Assembly (NCBI RefSeq): GCF_028640845.1
Contig: NC_080539.1
Span: forward strand, 189,729,436 to 189,793,435
DNA from: Ahaetulla prasina
Taxonomy: Eukaryota; Chordata; Lepidosauria; Squamata; Colubridae
Reading direction: 5' to 3'
Length of the DNA: 64,000 nt
Both the position numbers and the translations under genes were made by a program. Below the pieces are notes generated by a model. It saw only the letters and a program-made list of their open reading frames with translations, searched no databases and had not been told where the DNA came from. Position 1 is the first letter of the stretch. Each line of letters opens with the position of its first letter. Of the stretch, positions 10,871 to 22,215 are shown one piece after another.

Positions 10871-12727
10871 TAGAAGTTTAAATTGTGGGCAGCCCGACAG
10901 CCAGAACTGCAGTTTTTAGAGGTATGGTCTGAAAGAGATATAACAATTTTGGCATGGCATTCATTTTAATGGTTGCAATTTGGCCCAATATAGACAATTG
11001 TAATGCACCCCATCTTTCTAAATCCAATTTTATTTGCTGTATAAGTTTTACGTAATTGTCTTCTTTTATCGAGGAGCATCTCACCATCAACCATATTCCT
11101 AAATATTTACTTTTCCTTACACTTTGTAGTCCCAATTTTCCCTCTAATTCTCTTTCCCGTTGTCTTGTCATGTTTTTAACTATCATTTTCGTTTTTGTCT
11201 TATTAATTTTAAGGCCCGATACTTCTCCATATTTTTCTATCTCCCTGATCAAAATAGGTCCTGTCTCTTTTGGTTCCTCAATGAAAAACACCAGGTCATC
11301 TGCGAATGCCTTTAATTTGTATTCTTCTCTCTTAATTTGGGTCCCCTTGATCTCTGTATTTGCCCTAATTTTTTTCAATAATGACTCTAGTGTGAGAATG
11401 AAAAGCAGGGGTGATAATGGGCATCCTTGGCAAACTCCTTTTTTTATTTCAAATGATTTTGTGATTTCCACATTGATTATGTGGATTCCACATTGATTAT
11501 ATTTGCTTTTTGGGTGGAGTAAATTGTTTCAATCATTTGTTCAAATTTATTACCGAATTTCATTTCTTTAATTTGTTTTATCATATATTTCCAATTTAAG
11601 TTATCAAAGGCTTTCTGTGCATTCAGAAAAACAAGGTCTAGTTGTTTCTCTGGATGCACCTCATAGTATTCTAGAATATTCAAAACTGTCCTTGTATTGT
11701 CTTTAATTTCCCTCAATGGGAGAAAGCCATTCTAATTGGAGTGGATGATTCCATTTAGTATTTTTTTTCATCCTTCCTGCCATGATGGTCATAAAAATCT
11801 TATAGTCGGTATTCAAAAGAGAAATTAGTCTATAGTTCTGAATCTGATTCTGGTCGGTACCTTCTTTCATGATGACTATGATATATGCTTCTCTCCATGA
11901 GATGGGCATTTTTGCTACCAACAGTATCTCGTTGTACAGATCCAAGAATATCAGTTCCAATGTTTCCCCCATATTTTTGTAAAATTCACCTGGTAAACCA
12001 ACCAGTCCCAGAGTCTTATTGTTTTTTTGTCTATGAGTCACTTCCTTTAATTCTTCCAAAGAAATCTCCCTGTTTAACTTCATCCTTTCCTCTTCCTCTA
12101 ACCTGGGCATAATTTCCTCTTGTAGGTAACCATTTATTTTTTCCATCTCCACTTCCTTTTGATTGTACAGTTTTCAAAGTATTCTAATGTAATCCTTTTA
12201 ATTTCTTCTTCATTATTTTGTAGATTGCCCACCTCCTCTTGAAATTGGTAAATTATTCTACTTTCTCTTTCTTCTTTTAATTTATATGCTAGCCACCTCC
12301 CCAGTTTATTTGAGTTTTCAAACTGATATTGTTTTGCATATTTAATATTTTTAATATGTTCTGTTTGTTCAATTAAATTTAGTTTATGTTTAACTAATGT
12401 TAATTCTTCCTTAATTTGGGGGGTCACCTGGGCTTAGTTGAAATTTGTTTTCTAGGTATTCTAATTCCTTCAACAGTATATTCTGCTGTTGCTTTTTTTT
12501 CTTGTTCCTCATTGATGTATATGCTAATGTTATTCCTCTTGTAAATGCCTTTAATGTATCCCATAGGTTCTGCAATGATGTGTGGTGTTTTTTATTTACA
12601 TCGAGGAACAAAATAAACTCTTTTTCTATCTTCTCTAAGTGTTCCTTTTCATGTAATATTTGTATGTTTAGGGTCCATCTCCTAGGTTTCCTTTTTTGGC
12701 CTTTCCAGGTTATTCTCAGTGGATTAT
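10871..12727 (-). pseudogene. L1 ORF2 fragment (end of endonuclease through RT), L1-D
   Basis: The minus strand reads from the last strand of the APE endonuclease (NPLRITWKGQKRKPRRWTL, ~12720) through the linker, the fingers (NKTLGLVGLPGEFYK, IQNYRLISLLNTDYKIF near 11800) and the palm (CQGCPLSPLLFILTLESLL near 11430; KAFADDLVFF near 11300) to LGIWLMVRCSS and the thumb at ~10880. Four frames are needed. Both ends are missing: no 5' half, no C-terminal Cys domain, no poly-A. The FADD catalytic motif is retained but the gene is dead. Confidence 0.85.
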
Positions 12728-12760
12728 GTATCAACCTCCACTCCAATCTTCACTTCTATT
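12728..12760. other. Junction between L1-D and the Gypsy-1 LTR
   Basis: Short unassigned sequence; the left end of the LTR is not resolved. Confidence 0.3.
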
Positions 12761-13219
12761 TGTGTGTTTTATATTTAGTAGTTAGAATGCAATGTTATTA
12801 TTTTAAAGTAGAATAGCTCATGGATTTAAGGTGTGTATTTAATCCTATACAGGAAAGGAGAAGAGGGCCCTTTAAGAGTGTCGTCTAACATAAAAAAAGG
12901 GGGGGGGAGGAAAGATTTGAAATCAGCCAGTTGTGCAGGCTTTTCAACAAAACCTGCATTCCTGATATGCCAAGCAGCGGGAGACCTTCGGAAAAAGTTT
13001 ACCACGGGGGGTGAGAGGGAGCTGGCATTGGCCCAGCCCCACCTGACCTTTTGTGGGAAGGAGGGACTAATGAGGGGATATGGGATGTTGGCCATATTTT
13101 ATCTCAGATTCAACTATCCACAGCTGTATTCCAGATGTATTTAGTAAAAGTCATTTTCTTTATTTTCAAATGAAGTCATGGTGTTTTCTTTCCTAAATAT
13201 AATCAGAGACAGTCTGACA
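12761..13219 (+). mobile_element. 5' LTR of Gypsy-1 (left edge uncertain)
   Basis: The right end is cagacagtctgaca at 13206-13219, directly before the gag leader. The stretch 'agtaaaagtcattttctttatttt' and the TGACA terminus resemble the solo LTRs at 18396-18832 and 50010-50505, suggesting one LTR lineage. The left boundary is inferred only from where L1-D ends. No matching 3' LTR is present. Confidence 0.5.
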
Positions 13220-13224
13220 TTTAG

Positions 13225-14450
13225 TTGAATATCATGTCGACCAACCAGGATTTAAATTTACATACCGAGGGGGTCGAAAAGAAAACTTTGATGGGAAGCC
13301 AGCCAACCCCTGAAATTGAGGAGGTACCAGAACGTATATCTACTGCTATGCTTCAAGCTAAACTGGAGGAAAGCAGAGCTCTGCGGATGGAACAATTGCA
13401 GTTAGAAGACAAATAGGACAAGGCCAAATGGTTGTTAGGGGTGGGCAGTCTACAAGGAGAAAGAAAAAAGAGAGCCTTTCAGATTGGCAACGAGAGCAGG
13501 AAATCAGAGATAAGCTCCAATTAGATGAGGCGTTACGTCTATACCGAGAGATGAGAGAGAGATAAGCAGCTCGTTGAAGGTATGAATCCCCTATTCAGTC
13601 CTCCAGGGGGGAGGGGGAAGAAGATGAAGGAACTGTCAGGGGAGCAGCTGGGGGGGTGTCCCACCACGAAGAGGTTTTGGAGGAACCAGACCCAGAAACC
13701 CCTTCCCCAGAGGCAGCCGAGTCTGATGGAGGACAGATGCCACCTACTGGCCGAGTGAGGCTGCGCAGAGGAAGGAAAAAGCCAAAAATCCCCCCCCCAT
13801 CTGGAAAATTAGATGGAGATGCCAAGGAGTTAGGGTTGTTCCTGGCATTAGTGAATAACCATATGATGGACTGGGGGGAAGAGTATTGGTTGGAAGCAGC
13901 GCAGGTTAGGGCCGTAACCCAAAACCTAACAGGAAGAGCTGCCTGGTTTGTGTTGTTATACAACGGACACTCCCCCTTACTGGAAAAATACGATCACTTC
14001 ATGACCGCCCTGAGGAGGAGATTTGAGGACCCCCTGGCAGAGCAGAAGGCCAAAGGCTGGATGAAAACCATCAGACAGGGGAGGAGACCAGTGGCTGACT
14101 ACAACCAGGAGTTTAGTGATCTGGTTCCCCTGATGAGAGGATGGTCGGAGGTGACCCTTGTGGATATTTACAAAGATGGCCTGAATGGGGGCCTGTATGC
14201 ACCGTGCTGGGCACGGGCCTCTCCAACCACACTGTACGGCTGATATACCGTCAGCAGAGATGGAAATTGAATTGGCGAAGGATCGTAGTAGGGCTGAGCG
14301 CGCTGGGAGGTAAAACCCCACCCATTTCCCTAGAGGCCCTCCAAAGGACTCCCCTACTTCTGAGAGTGGGAGGCAACGATCCACCGCATGCTTCAGATGT
14401 GGAAAGGAAGGCCACCGAGCGGCTTACTGCCGGGTGAAGCTGGTGCCAAA
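13225..14450 (+). pseudogene. gag: Gypsy-1 gag (Ty3/gypsy)
   Basis: The leader frame starts at 13225 and breaks at 13416. The main gag frame (13656-14243) has an acidic Pro-rich start, then the capsid-like core: LGLFLALVNNHMM, WLEAAQVRAVTQNLTGRAAWF, FMTALRRRFEDP and VADYNQEFSDLVPLMRGW. This is a typical Ty3 gag arrangement. A shifted frame at ~14390-14437 encodes one CCHC zinc knuckle (CFRCGKEGHRAAYC), the nucleocapsid RNA-binding motif. At least two frameshifts make it non-functional. Confidence 0.85.
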
Positions 14451-14639
14451 GACAACCCCTAGTGGTGGAAAGGGACCGGTGAAACCAACTACCAAGTCAC
14501 GAGAGCCGGCAAAGGCAGGAGTAGGCATTGGCAAGAAGGCCACTCCCATCGAGGAGGAGCATGGGACTGACTGTGTCCGATGACAGTGAAACCGCTTCTG
14601 ATTCCGATGAAGACCTTCTGGTGAGTTGGAAATAGGGCC

Positions 14640-16500
14640 CTTTAACAATCCCAGTCAAACTGCATGTCCCTTCCTCAGGAAATAAAGGGGAAATGCTAGC
14701 TCTCCTAGACTCCAGGTGTACCAGGTGCATCATCAGCCCCGAGGTAGTAGAGAAAATGGAATTAAAACTAAGAACTTTGAGTAGACCTATAGCTTTTTGC
14801 CAGTTGGATGGCTCTGTGGCAGGAGGAGGCCCCACCCATTTTGTAACGGAACCAATAGAGATGACAATGGGAGACCATCGAGAGAACTTAAACTTTATAG
14901 TAGCCCCAGGGATGGACCAGCCTCTGCTGCTAGGCCTGTCATGACTCCGGAAGTGGAACCCACGTATTAACTGGAAGACGGGGGTCTTATGCTTTCACTC
15001 TAGAGCGCTAAAAGTGGAGGAAAGGGACACCAGGGAGGAGCTTGCCGTGCCCCATGACTTGATGGGGGCAATGATGGAATGGATAGAAGGGGAGGAGAAG
15101 ATTCCCAAAGAATACTGGGACTTACGAGAAGTCTTTAGTGAAAAGGCATCGGATGTACTACCCCCCCTTGACTGACTGACTGTGCAATAGACATACTCCC
15201 AGGGGTGAAGCTCCCAAAACCAAAAGCTTACTCCATGACCCAGAAAGAATTGGGGAAGTTACGCAAATCATAGACAAAAATTTAGAGCGTGGGTTCATTC
15301 AGCAGGCTAGGCCTCGAGTGGCTGCACCGGTTATGTTCCGAGAAAAGAAAGATGGCTCTTTTCATCTCATAGTGGACTATAGAAACCTAAATGCCATATG
15401 CGCCGAAAACATATACCCAATGCCGTTCATGAAGGACATGTTGGCCCATCTAGTGAAAGGGAAGTTTTTCACCAAATTGGACTTATGAGAGGCTTACTAC
15501 AGAGTTCGCATAAAGGAAGGGGATGAGTGGAAAACGGCTTTCAACTGTCCCCTTGGCTGTTTTCAGTTTCGAGTACTTCCATTTGGACTGCAGGGGGCTC
15601 CCACGGTTTTCATGCAACTGATAAATGAAATACTCCACCAACACTTGTTTAAAGGGGTCCTCGTTTACCTTGATGACATTCTTATCTACACAGAAACAAT
15701 GGACGAGCACATAAAGCTAGTAAGAGCAGTACTCAAAAAATTATTAGCAGCAGAACTCTATGCCAAACTATCCAAATGTGAATTTCATCAGACAAAAATA
15801 GACTATTTGGGATACCACATCTCAGCGGACGGATTGGAAATGGACCCAGAGAAGGTGAAAGCTGTCTTAGAATGGGCTCCCCCACGCACGCGCAAACAGC
15901 TGCAAAGTTTTTTGGGATTTGAGAATTTTTATTGTCAATTCATCCCCTCCTTTGCTCAAATTGCTCTGCCTATCACCAACCTCCTAAAAACTAAAGGAAA
16001 TACAAACCCCAAACCTTCATTACCCCTTGAATAGTCAATAGAATGCCAAGCAGCTTTTGAAAAGTTGAAATGGCTGTTTGCAGCTGAACCTATCTTAAAA
16101 CACCCCGACATGGATTTTCCTTTTGTGGTACAAGCGGACACTAGTGATGTAGCAGTCGGAGCCGTTTTGCTCCAAAACAATGCTGATGGTAAACTACAAC
16201 CTTGTGCTTTCACTTCCCGGAAATTGACTGAAACTGAAAGGAGATGTGCTATTTGGGAAAAAGAAGCTTTTGCGGTTCACTGGGCTCTTCGCACATGGAG
16301 ACAATTCTTAAAGGAATCTAACCACCCTTTCGAGGTTTAGACTGATCACAAAAACTTGGAAGCCCTAAAAACTCGCAGAAGACTTTCACCTAAACAAGCA
16401 CGCTGGGCTCAATATTTTAACCCTTTTAACTTTACGTTATATTCCTGGAGGAAAGAACTTCTTGGCAGATGCTCTTTCACGACTGCCCCAATACAATAGT
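14640..16500 (+). pseudogene. pol: Gypsy-1 pol: protease, reverse transcriptase, RNase H
   Basis: Protease at ~14700 reads ALLDSRC, with the catalytic DSG altered to DSR. RT follows from ~15170 ([46 protein letters not shown]), with the YLDD site at 15666-15677. RNase H follows (PFVVQADTSDVAVGAVL, TERRCAIWEKEAFAV). In-frame stops occur near 14943, 15172, 15488, 16034 and 16339. At 15488 the change is CGA to TGA, consistent with CpG decay. Domain order PR-RT-RH is standard for Ty3/gypsy. Confidence 0.9.
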
Positions 16501-16668
16501 GCTCGTTCCGAGGTGGTACGCCCAATACTCCCCATTCAACAATTAGCAGCTCCTGCTATAACCCGAAGCCATACTAAAACTGAGACATCACTACCAGATG
16601 AATTAATTAAGTTATTAAAAGAGGCCTTAAACACAGACGACTGGTTCTTACAGTTTATTACTTTATAA
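16462..16668 (+). pseudogene. Gypsy-1 pol: end of RNase H and start of linker
   Basis: The frame [13 protein letters not shown] is the conserved end of the RNase H/tether region (NxxADALSR). The reading ends at 16668 and no integrase, chromodomain or 3' LTR follows, so Gypsy-1 is truncated on its 3' side by later rearrangement. Confidence 0.75.
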
Positions 16669-16672
16669 CTTC

Positions 16673-17130
16673 TTGTTAATTGCTCCTTCCGTACCTTCTG
16701 TTACTTTGTTGCCTTTGTTTGGTCATCTCCTGCTGAGTGCCTCCTTCCCAGCCGCCGCTCTCTTGCCCTCTGCGACTCTCTCGTTCGTGGTTTCTTTAGT
16801 AAGAATTCTCACTTTTACTTTCACCAATCCTTCAGGACTGCTGACGCTGAAATCCTTTTTTGTTTCCTCACTGTGCGGCCACCATTGCTCTCGATCTGCC
16901 CTAAAGACAGATTTTTTCCTGCCGGATTTAAGAGGTTCGGCTCTTGTTCTCCTGGACGCTAACGTCTCGTCCGAAGTACAAAGCCTTCCCCTTTAATTTT
17001 CCAAATCCTCTGGGTTTGGGGATGCCCTTAAAAGGGCTCCTTTTCAGGAATTAGTTGGGTTTTTGGGAGCCTTAAAATGCACCCTCACCCACTTCACTCT
17101 GGCGCCTCCGCAGGAAGTCCCGACGTATCT
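16673..17130 (-). mobile_element. GC-rich L1 5'-UTR-like segment
   Basis: On the minus strand it opens gggacttcctgcggaggc, similar to the GGACTTCCGG starts of the L1-derived sequences at 25903 and 32100. It is then GC-rich with no coding motif. Interpreted as a detached L1 5' UTR; weak because the match is short. Confidence 0.35.
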
Positions 17131-17133
17131 TTT

Positions 17134-17860
17134 CTATTTGCCTTGAAGAAGAGTTTCAATTCCTTTTCCATCATTTGTATACATTCTGTATCTTTTAGTT
17201 GTCCATCTCCACTTCTTCTGTCCTCTCCATGTCACTTTTATTGGATTATGGTCTGCCCAAGTGTTGGTCATTATTTCTACCTCTTCAATCTCTCTTCTTA
17301 TTCCCGGGGTCATCCATGCCATATCGATCCTTGACCATGATTGGTGTGGGTTTGACTAGAATGTGTATCGGTTATTTTTTACATTTATTTCTCTCCAAGC
17401 ATCTTGTAAGTTCAATTCTTGTGTAATCTCAAAAAATGAATTTGGTAATTTTCTTTTCTTTCTCTTATTTCTCTTATTTCAACCAATTAAACATATATTT
17501 TCATATTCTGTTTCCATTATTTTATTATGTACTTTTCTATAGAATTCATTTTGATTACTGTTTGGTGCGTATATTGTGGTAAGTAGTATTTATTTTTGAT
17601 CTGTTTCTATCTCTATCATTAGGATTCTTCCTTCCTAGTCTGCATATACTTGTTTCAATTTTAATCTTTCCTTAATATATATTGCAATTCCTCTTTTTTA
17701 TTTTTTGATGCTAGTGTTATGTAGAGCTTCCCTATTTTTGGATTTTCTAGTAATTTGCCATATTGTTTCTTGATGTGTAGCTCCTGCAAGCAAACAACGT
17801 CCATGTCCAATCTTTGTAGTTTTGTGAGAGTTTATGTTTTTAAAGGTGAGTTTAATCTAT
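17134..17860 (-). pseudogene. L1-C ORF2 endonuclease domain
   Basis: Decayed APE-type endonuclease read on the minus strand. From ~17835 the reading includes phrases expected near the N-terminal catalytic region. LQDAWREINVKNNRYTF lies at ~17400, then WSRIDMAWMTP (~17320) and ADHNPIKVTWRGQKK (~17240). Stops are frequent. The element is cut off at 17134, so RT is missing. The enzyme would nick target DNA at T-rich sites for target-primed reverse transcription. Confidence 0.75.
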
Positions 17861-18395
17861 TTGTTTACTGAAAGCATCTAATTTCTTCCTCCATTTTGTT
17901 ACTTATATATTGTTCTTAATTTTCTTGTATTTCTTGTCTCTCTCTCTCTATTTTTTCTCTTGCTCCCTCTCATTCTACTAGTTCTTTTCCGTTTCCTTCT
18001 TTCTTCTCATTCTACCTCGTTGTCCTCTACTTGGTGTTCCTCCTGACTCCTGTTCTCTACTCTCTTGTTCTTCCTCGGTTACAAAATGGTGCTCAAAGAA
18101 CTTGTGGGCTTTATCAAGGGTGTCTATTTTGAATTTCTTCTCCTACCAGGTAATCAAAATGCCTTCCAGAACAAGCCATCTGAACATCACATTATATCTA
18201 ATATCTAATCTGTGTGGTTAAGAATTGGTAGTGTCTTCTCTGGTTTCTCACTCTCCTAGGTATTTGTTTCAGGATTTGCATTTCTTTTCCTTTATATATT
18301 ATTGGTTCTTCCCTCAGTTTTTTGTATATCTCATCCCTTATTGCCTTTTTCGTAAACCTCACATGTACTTCTTTTGGTAATCTATGTCTCCTTGC
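17861..18395 (-). pseudogene. L1-C ORF1 C-terminal part
   Basis: A decayed minus-strand reading includes the RNA-binding-domain phrase ARRHRLPKEVHVRF (~18345-18390), continuous with 18838-18953 once the inserted LTR is removed. The remainder is the C-terminal domain and inter-ORF region, with many stops. Confidence 0.6.
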
Positions 18396-18832
18396 TGTCA
18401 GCCTCCGTGTGCTACTTTAATTGTTTTATTACTTAGTTAATTGTTTTACTGTTTAGTTAATTGTTATATTGCTTTCTTTAGTGTTAAGTATTGGGAACGG
18501 GGTAATGTTCCTTTAAGGCAGCTCCGGCTGCCATAAGGGGAAGGGAGGAGTTTTATCCTGAAACAAAACCCATGGATTCAAATTCCAAGAAGCGGGCTGC
18601 ATACCAGACAAGTGAACACCATCAGAAGAAGAACACCATGTGATACCTGAGGAGAAATGGATTGGACCTGGCTGTTTGACCTTTGGAGGGAGGAGGGATG
18701 TATGAGGGATATGTATGTGTAAGACACTCCTACTATTCAGAACTTGCTTTACTTCCATGCAATCAGTTACTCTCAGTAAAAGATACCTTTCTCTATAAAT
18801 CATGGAGTTGGGGTCGGGAGGCACGCCTGACA
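18396..18832 (+). mobile_element. Solo LTR inserted in L1-C ORF1 (TSD cttgc)
   Basis: Starts tgtcagcctccgtgtgc and ends gcacgcctgaca. It is flanked by identical 5-bp repeats cttgc at 18391-18395 and 18833-18837. Removing it restores the L1 ORF1 reading across the site. Same lineage as the LTR at 50010-50505 (shared start and 'agtaaaa...tggagttggg' near the end). Strand is by terminus orientation. Confidence 0.85.
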
Positions 18833-18837
18833 CTTGC

Positions 18838-19340
18838 ATAGTTTGTGTGTACACTTCATCTATGTCTCTCCATATATCCTGTTTATTTTTCTGTAATGTG
18901 TCTGCAAGTATTTCTGCCATGGTCTCACCTAGATCTTCCTCCTTTTCTTCCACTATATTTTAGAATCTTAAGAAAAAGGCTGCTTTTTCCATCTCTAAGA
19001 AGATAATTGTTTCCTCTAAGTCTCTACTGGCAAGCATACATTTCTGTTCCATTGTTTCCACTTTTTTCTGTTTGTTCCATTTTTTTTCTACCATTTGTAT
19101 TCTCTGTTCATTCTTAGTGATGGCTTGTTGGATGTTTCCTATTTTATCATCCATTCTTCTGATATCTCCTTTCATTTCTCCCATGTCGTTCTTAATCTTT
19201 TCATGGTTTCTTTTTATCTTTTCATGATTCTTTGCTATTGATTCCTGTGTCTTTGTCATTGTTTCTTGTGTCATAAGTAATGTTGCTTGCATGCTCTGTA
19301 TGTTCAATGTTGAGCTTGATTTCTCCAGTCTGAGCATACT
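18838..19340 (-). pseudogene. L1-C ORF1 coiled coil and start of RNA-binding domain
   Basis: The minus frame 19337-18960 reads a Lys/Glu-rich heptad region (MTQETMTKTQESIAKNHEKI, IRRMDDKIGNIQQAITKNEQR), which is the trimerising coiled coil of L1 ORF1p. It continues into LEMEKAAFFLRF and EEKEEDLGETMAEILADTL, the start of the RRM-like domain. ORF1p is the RNA chaperone packaged with L1 RNA. The frame ends in the LTR insertion. Confidence 0.75.
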
Positions 19341-20311
19341 TTCTATTGATTTGAGAGCGATAATGTTGTGGATGCAGGGTTTGAGGACACTTTCTTACTT
19401 ATCTTGGTGATAATTGTTGTGCTCGTCATCTTCATGGCTCGGAAAATGTTTTTCCAAAACAGCATATAATAGTTTGGGTATTTAAGTTTCCTCTTTAGAC
19501 CCCCTAATCTCTCTTTCACTATTATACTTTCTCTCTTTTTCAAATTCTAATTATAAATGTTAAACAATAATGCCTTAAAAATACCTTCAATATGCCTAAA
19601 TTGATATAGTTATTATCTCCTTATACCTTAAAGCAGGTTTATGTAAATTTAAATATATATAGAAGCTATGTAAATATATAGATTTGTTACATGAATTAAT
19701 ATTGTTATAATATCCTTATATTTTAAGAATTTAAGACAGGTTTATATGGATATATAAATATATAAAGGCTATGTAAATATATAAGTTTGATAAACAACAA
19801 GTTCTAACTTAGTCATATGTTTTATACAGTATTTTCCAGTTATTTTTCATTTATTTCAGTTAATTCTATTTCCTATAGTTCATGTAATATTTACTCTATT
19901 TTAAGCAATCTTTCAATCCTTACTTGTGACAACAACTTATATATGTCCATATACTTTCTTCTTCTTCTTATATTTATACTTTTTTTTAGTACTTAAACAA
20001 ACAAGTCCTCATTGGTAATTTGTTCAGTCTCAATCACTTTATGCCTATTATCTTCTATATCTTTAGATTTTCCAACTTTTTTTAAATTCTTTAATGAAAC
20101 CGTTTGAATTTGTTCTGTAGTTCCTCTAATCCCTAAATGGTGCTCTTGTTCTCCTTGTAGTTTACAGGGTTTTTTCCATTTTTAAAGTTTGTAAAGTTTA
20201 TAAAGTTATAGGGTTTTTATAATTACCAGTTTAGTATAGTCACATATCCAATCCATCGCAAAACATATCATATATCACGGTCAATGTCCATTTAAGTATA
20301 AATCCAGAGTT
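19341..20311 (-). mobile_element. L1-C 5' region / AT-rich sequence
   Basis: Upstream of ORF1 on the minus strand. The first ~200 bp still read weakly as the ORF1 N-terminus. The rest is AT-rich with runs such as 'taaatatatag' and holds no gene. It ends where the poly-T of L1-B begins. Confidence 0.45.
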
Positions 20312-20494
20312 TCTTTTTTTTTAAACCATATTTTATTAATTTTAAAACAAACAAAAATACAAGAACATAAATACAACAATACAACAATACAAAAATACAA
20401 AAAAGATTTTTTTTTGTGCAGAAGTGTGACCATTTATACTATATATCACTACAAAGTTTTTATATTCTATACATTTTACTTCATCAAATTTTAA

Positions 20495-20823
20495 CTATGT
20501 CTGAGTCTGTTTTATTCTTCTGTTTTCAATCCATTTGTACCATTTCTCCCATGATACATAATACTCCAAGTCTGTCATTCCTTTCAATTCCAATAATAGT
20601 TTATCCATTTCAGTGCAGTCAAAAAACTTTTTAATTATTAAATCCTTGGAAGGCATATTTATGTTCTTCCAACATTGTGCAAAAGCCAGTCTTGCTATGG
20701 TTGTTATATATATAATCATACGTCTTGTTTTCTTGTCGTAAGTTTTTCTCATTATCCCCAGAAGGAACAATTCCGGTTTTTAACCAGTTGAACACCGGTT
20801 ATTTCCTGTAACCAATTTTTTAT
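20495..20823 (-). pseudogene. L1-B ORF2 C-terminal end
   Basis: The minus reading KKYWKKIKNWLQEITG continues from the segment that ends at 24418. It goes on to FLLGIMRKTYDKKTRRMI, ARLAFAQCWKN and WEKWYKWIENRR at the C-terminus, stop near 20495. This is the region after the Cys-rich domain of vertebrate L1 ORF2. Confidence 0.7.
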
Positions 20824-21059
20824 TTTTTTCCAATATTTTTTTTTAATTGAAAAAGTTTTAGAACAATTAAATTTTCCCCCCTCCCCCACCTTCCCTCCTC
20901 CCTCCAAAACCCCCTCCCCCTCCCGACTTCCCGGAGCAAACACAAGGTATAGTTCATTAAACAAATAGTCATACATTAAATTTTTAAAATCTAACACAAT
21001 TATAATCCTTCTCTCCCACATAACCTGACTTCTTCCATTAAAGTCAAAAACAACATCCT

Positions 21060-22152
21060 TCATTCAAAGGCAATCCGAAATTTCTTAATCTGATATCTAT
21101 TTTGAATATAATCAATCCAGTTCTTCCATTCATTTAAATATTTTTCTTGAGTACTGTCTTTCAAGAAGGCTGAAATTTTAGCCATCTCAGCCAAATTGGA
21201 AACTTTCAATATCCATTCTTCTATTGTGGGTAATTCTTTTTTCTTCCAATATTGTCCAATCAACAGTCTTGCTGCTGTTATTAAGTTCAAAATCAACTTA
21301 GTCTCAATCACTGTACAGTCCGTTGTTATTCCCAAAAGAAAAAATTGCGGTAGGAACTTTATCTTCTTCTTCAGAACATTCTGCATAATCCACCAGATTC
21401 TTATCCAGAAAGACTTAATTTTCTTACAAGTCCACCATACATGAAAATATGTAGCATCATCACAATTACATCTCCAACATTTCGCTTGCATATCTGGATA
21501 CATACATGATAATTTCTTAGGATCTAAATGCCATCTATAAAACATCTTATAAAAATTTTCCCTTAAATTCTGCGCTTGCGTAAATTTAACATTTCTAACT
21601 CAATTTTTTTCCCATGTTTCCAACATTATTGGTTCTTGAATATTCTGTGCCCATTTTATCATACAATCCTTTATTAAATCTCTTTCAGAATCTATTTCTA
21701 TCAACACAGTATACAATCTCTTTATATGCCCCTGGGTTTGATTTCTAATTTGTTTAACCAATTTTCTTCATTTTGAATAATACCAATTTTCTGATCTTCT
21801 TTCCATCTAGCCTTTAACTGTCCATATTGAAACCAAGTATAATTCCTCCTTCTTCTTTTAATGTATCCAAAGATTTTAATTGTAGATTTCCTCTCATTGT
21901 ATAAAAGATCTTTATAAGTAATCATTTCTTGTTCCTGTTCTATATTTATATTCTCTACTGCGTGCGAGGACTTGCCCATATAGGAATTTTATAATTTAAC
22001 TTATAATAATATTTTTCCAGACACGCATGAAGAGAAATTCTCAACACATGATTCTTAAAAGCTTTATCTACTTTCTTATCATACAATAAATATGCATGCC
22101 AACCATATAATAAATCATAACCTTCTATATTCAAAATCCTTTCCTCCGTCAA
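21060..22152 (-). pseudogene. L1-A ORF2 C-terminal region
   Basis: Frames 22152-21955, 21979-21722 and 21545-21060 read LLYGWHAYLLYDKK, then a Lys-rich spacer, then MFYRWHLDPKKLSCMYPD and the Cys-rich module CWRCNCDDATYFHVWWTC. They end in WKNWIDYIQNRYQIKKFR. The Cys/His module is the conserved L1 ORF2 C-terminal zinc-knuckle-like domain. Separated from the RT frame by stops near 22200. Confidence 0.8.
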
Positions 22153-22215
22153 ATTAAACCAATCACTTATTACGAAAGAACAACTGCTTCATAATACAGT
22201 TTTAAATTAGGCATT

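Noticed and set aside
10878..17322. L1-D (10.9-12.7 kb) and L1-C (17.1-20.3 kb) as one L1 split by Gypsy-1
   Set aside because: Both contain the same endonuclease-end motif (NPxxxTWxGQK), so they overlap and must be two different copies.
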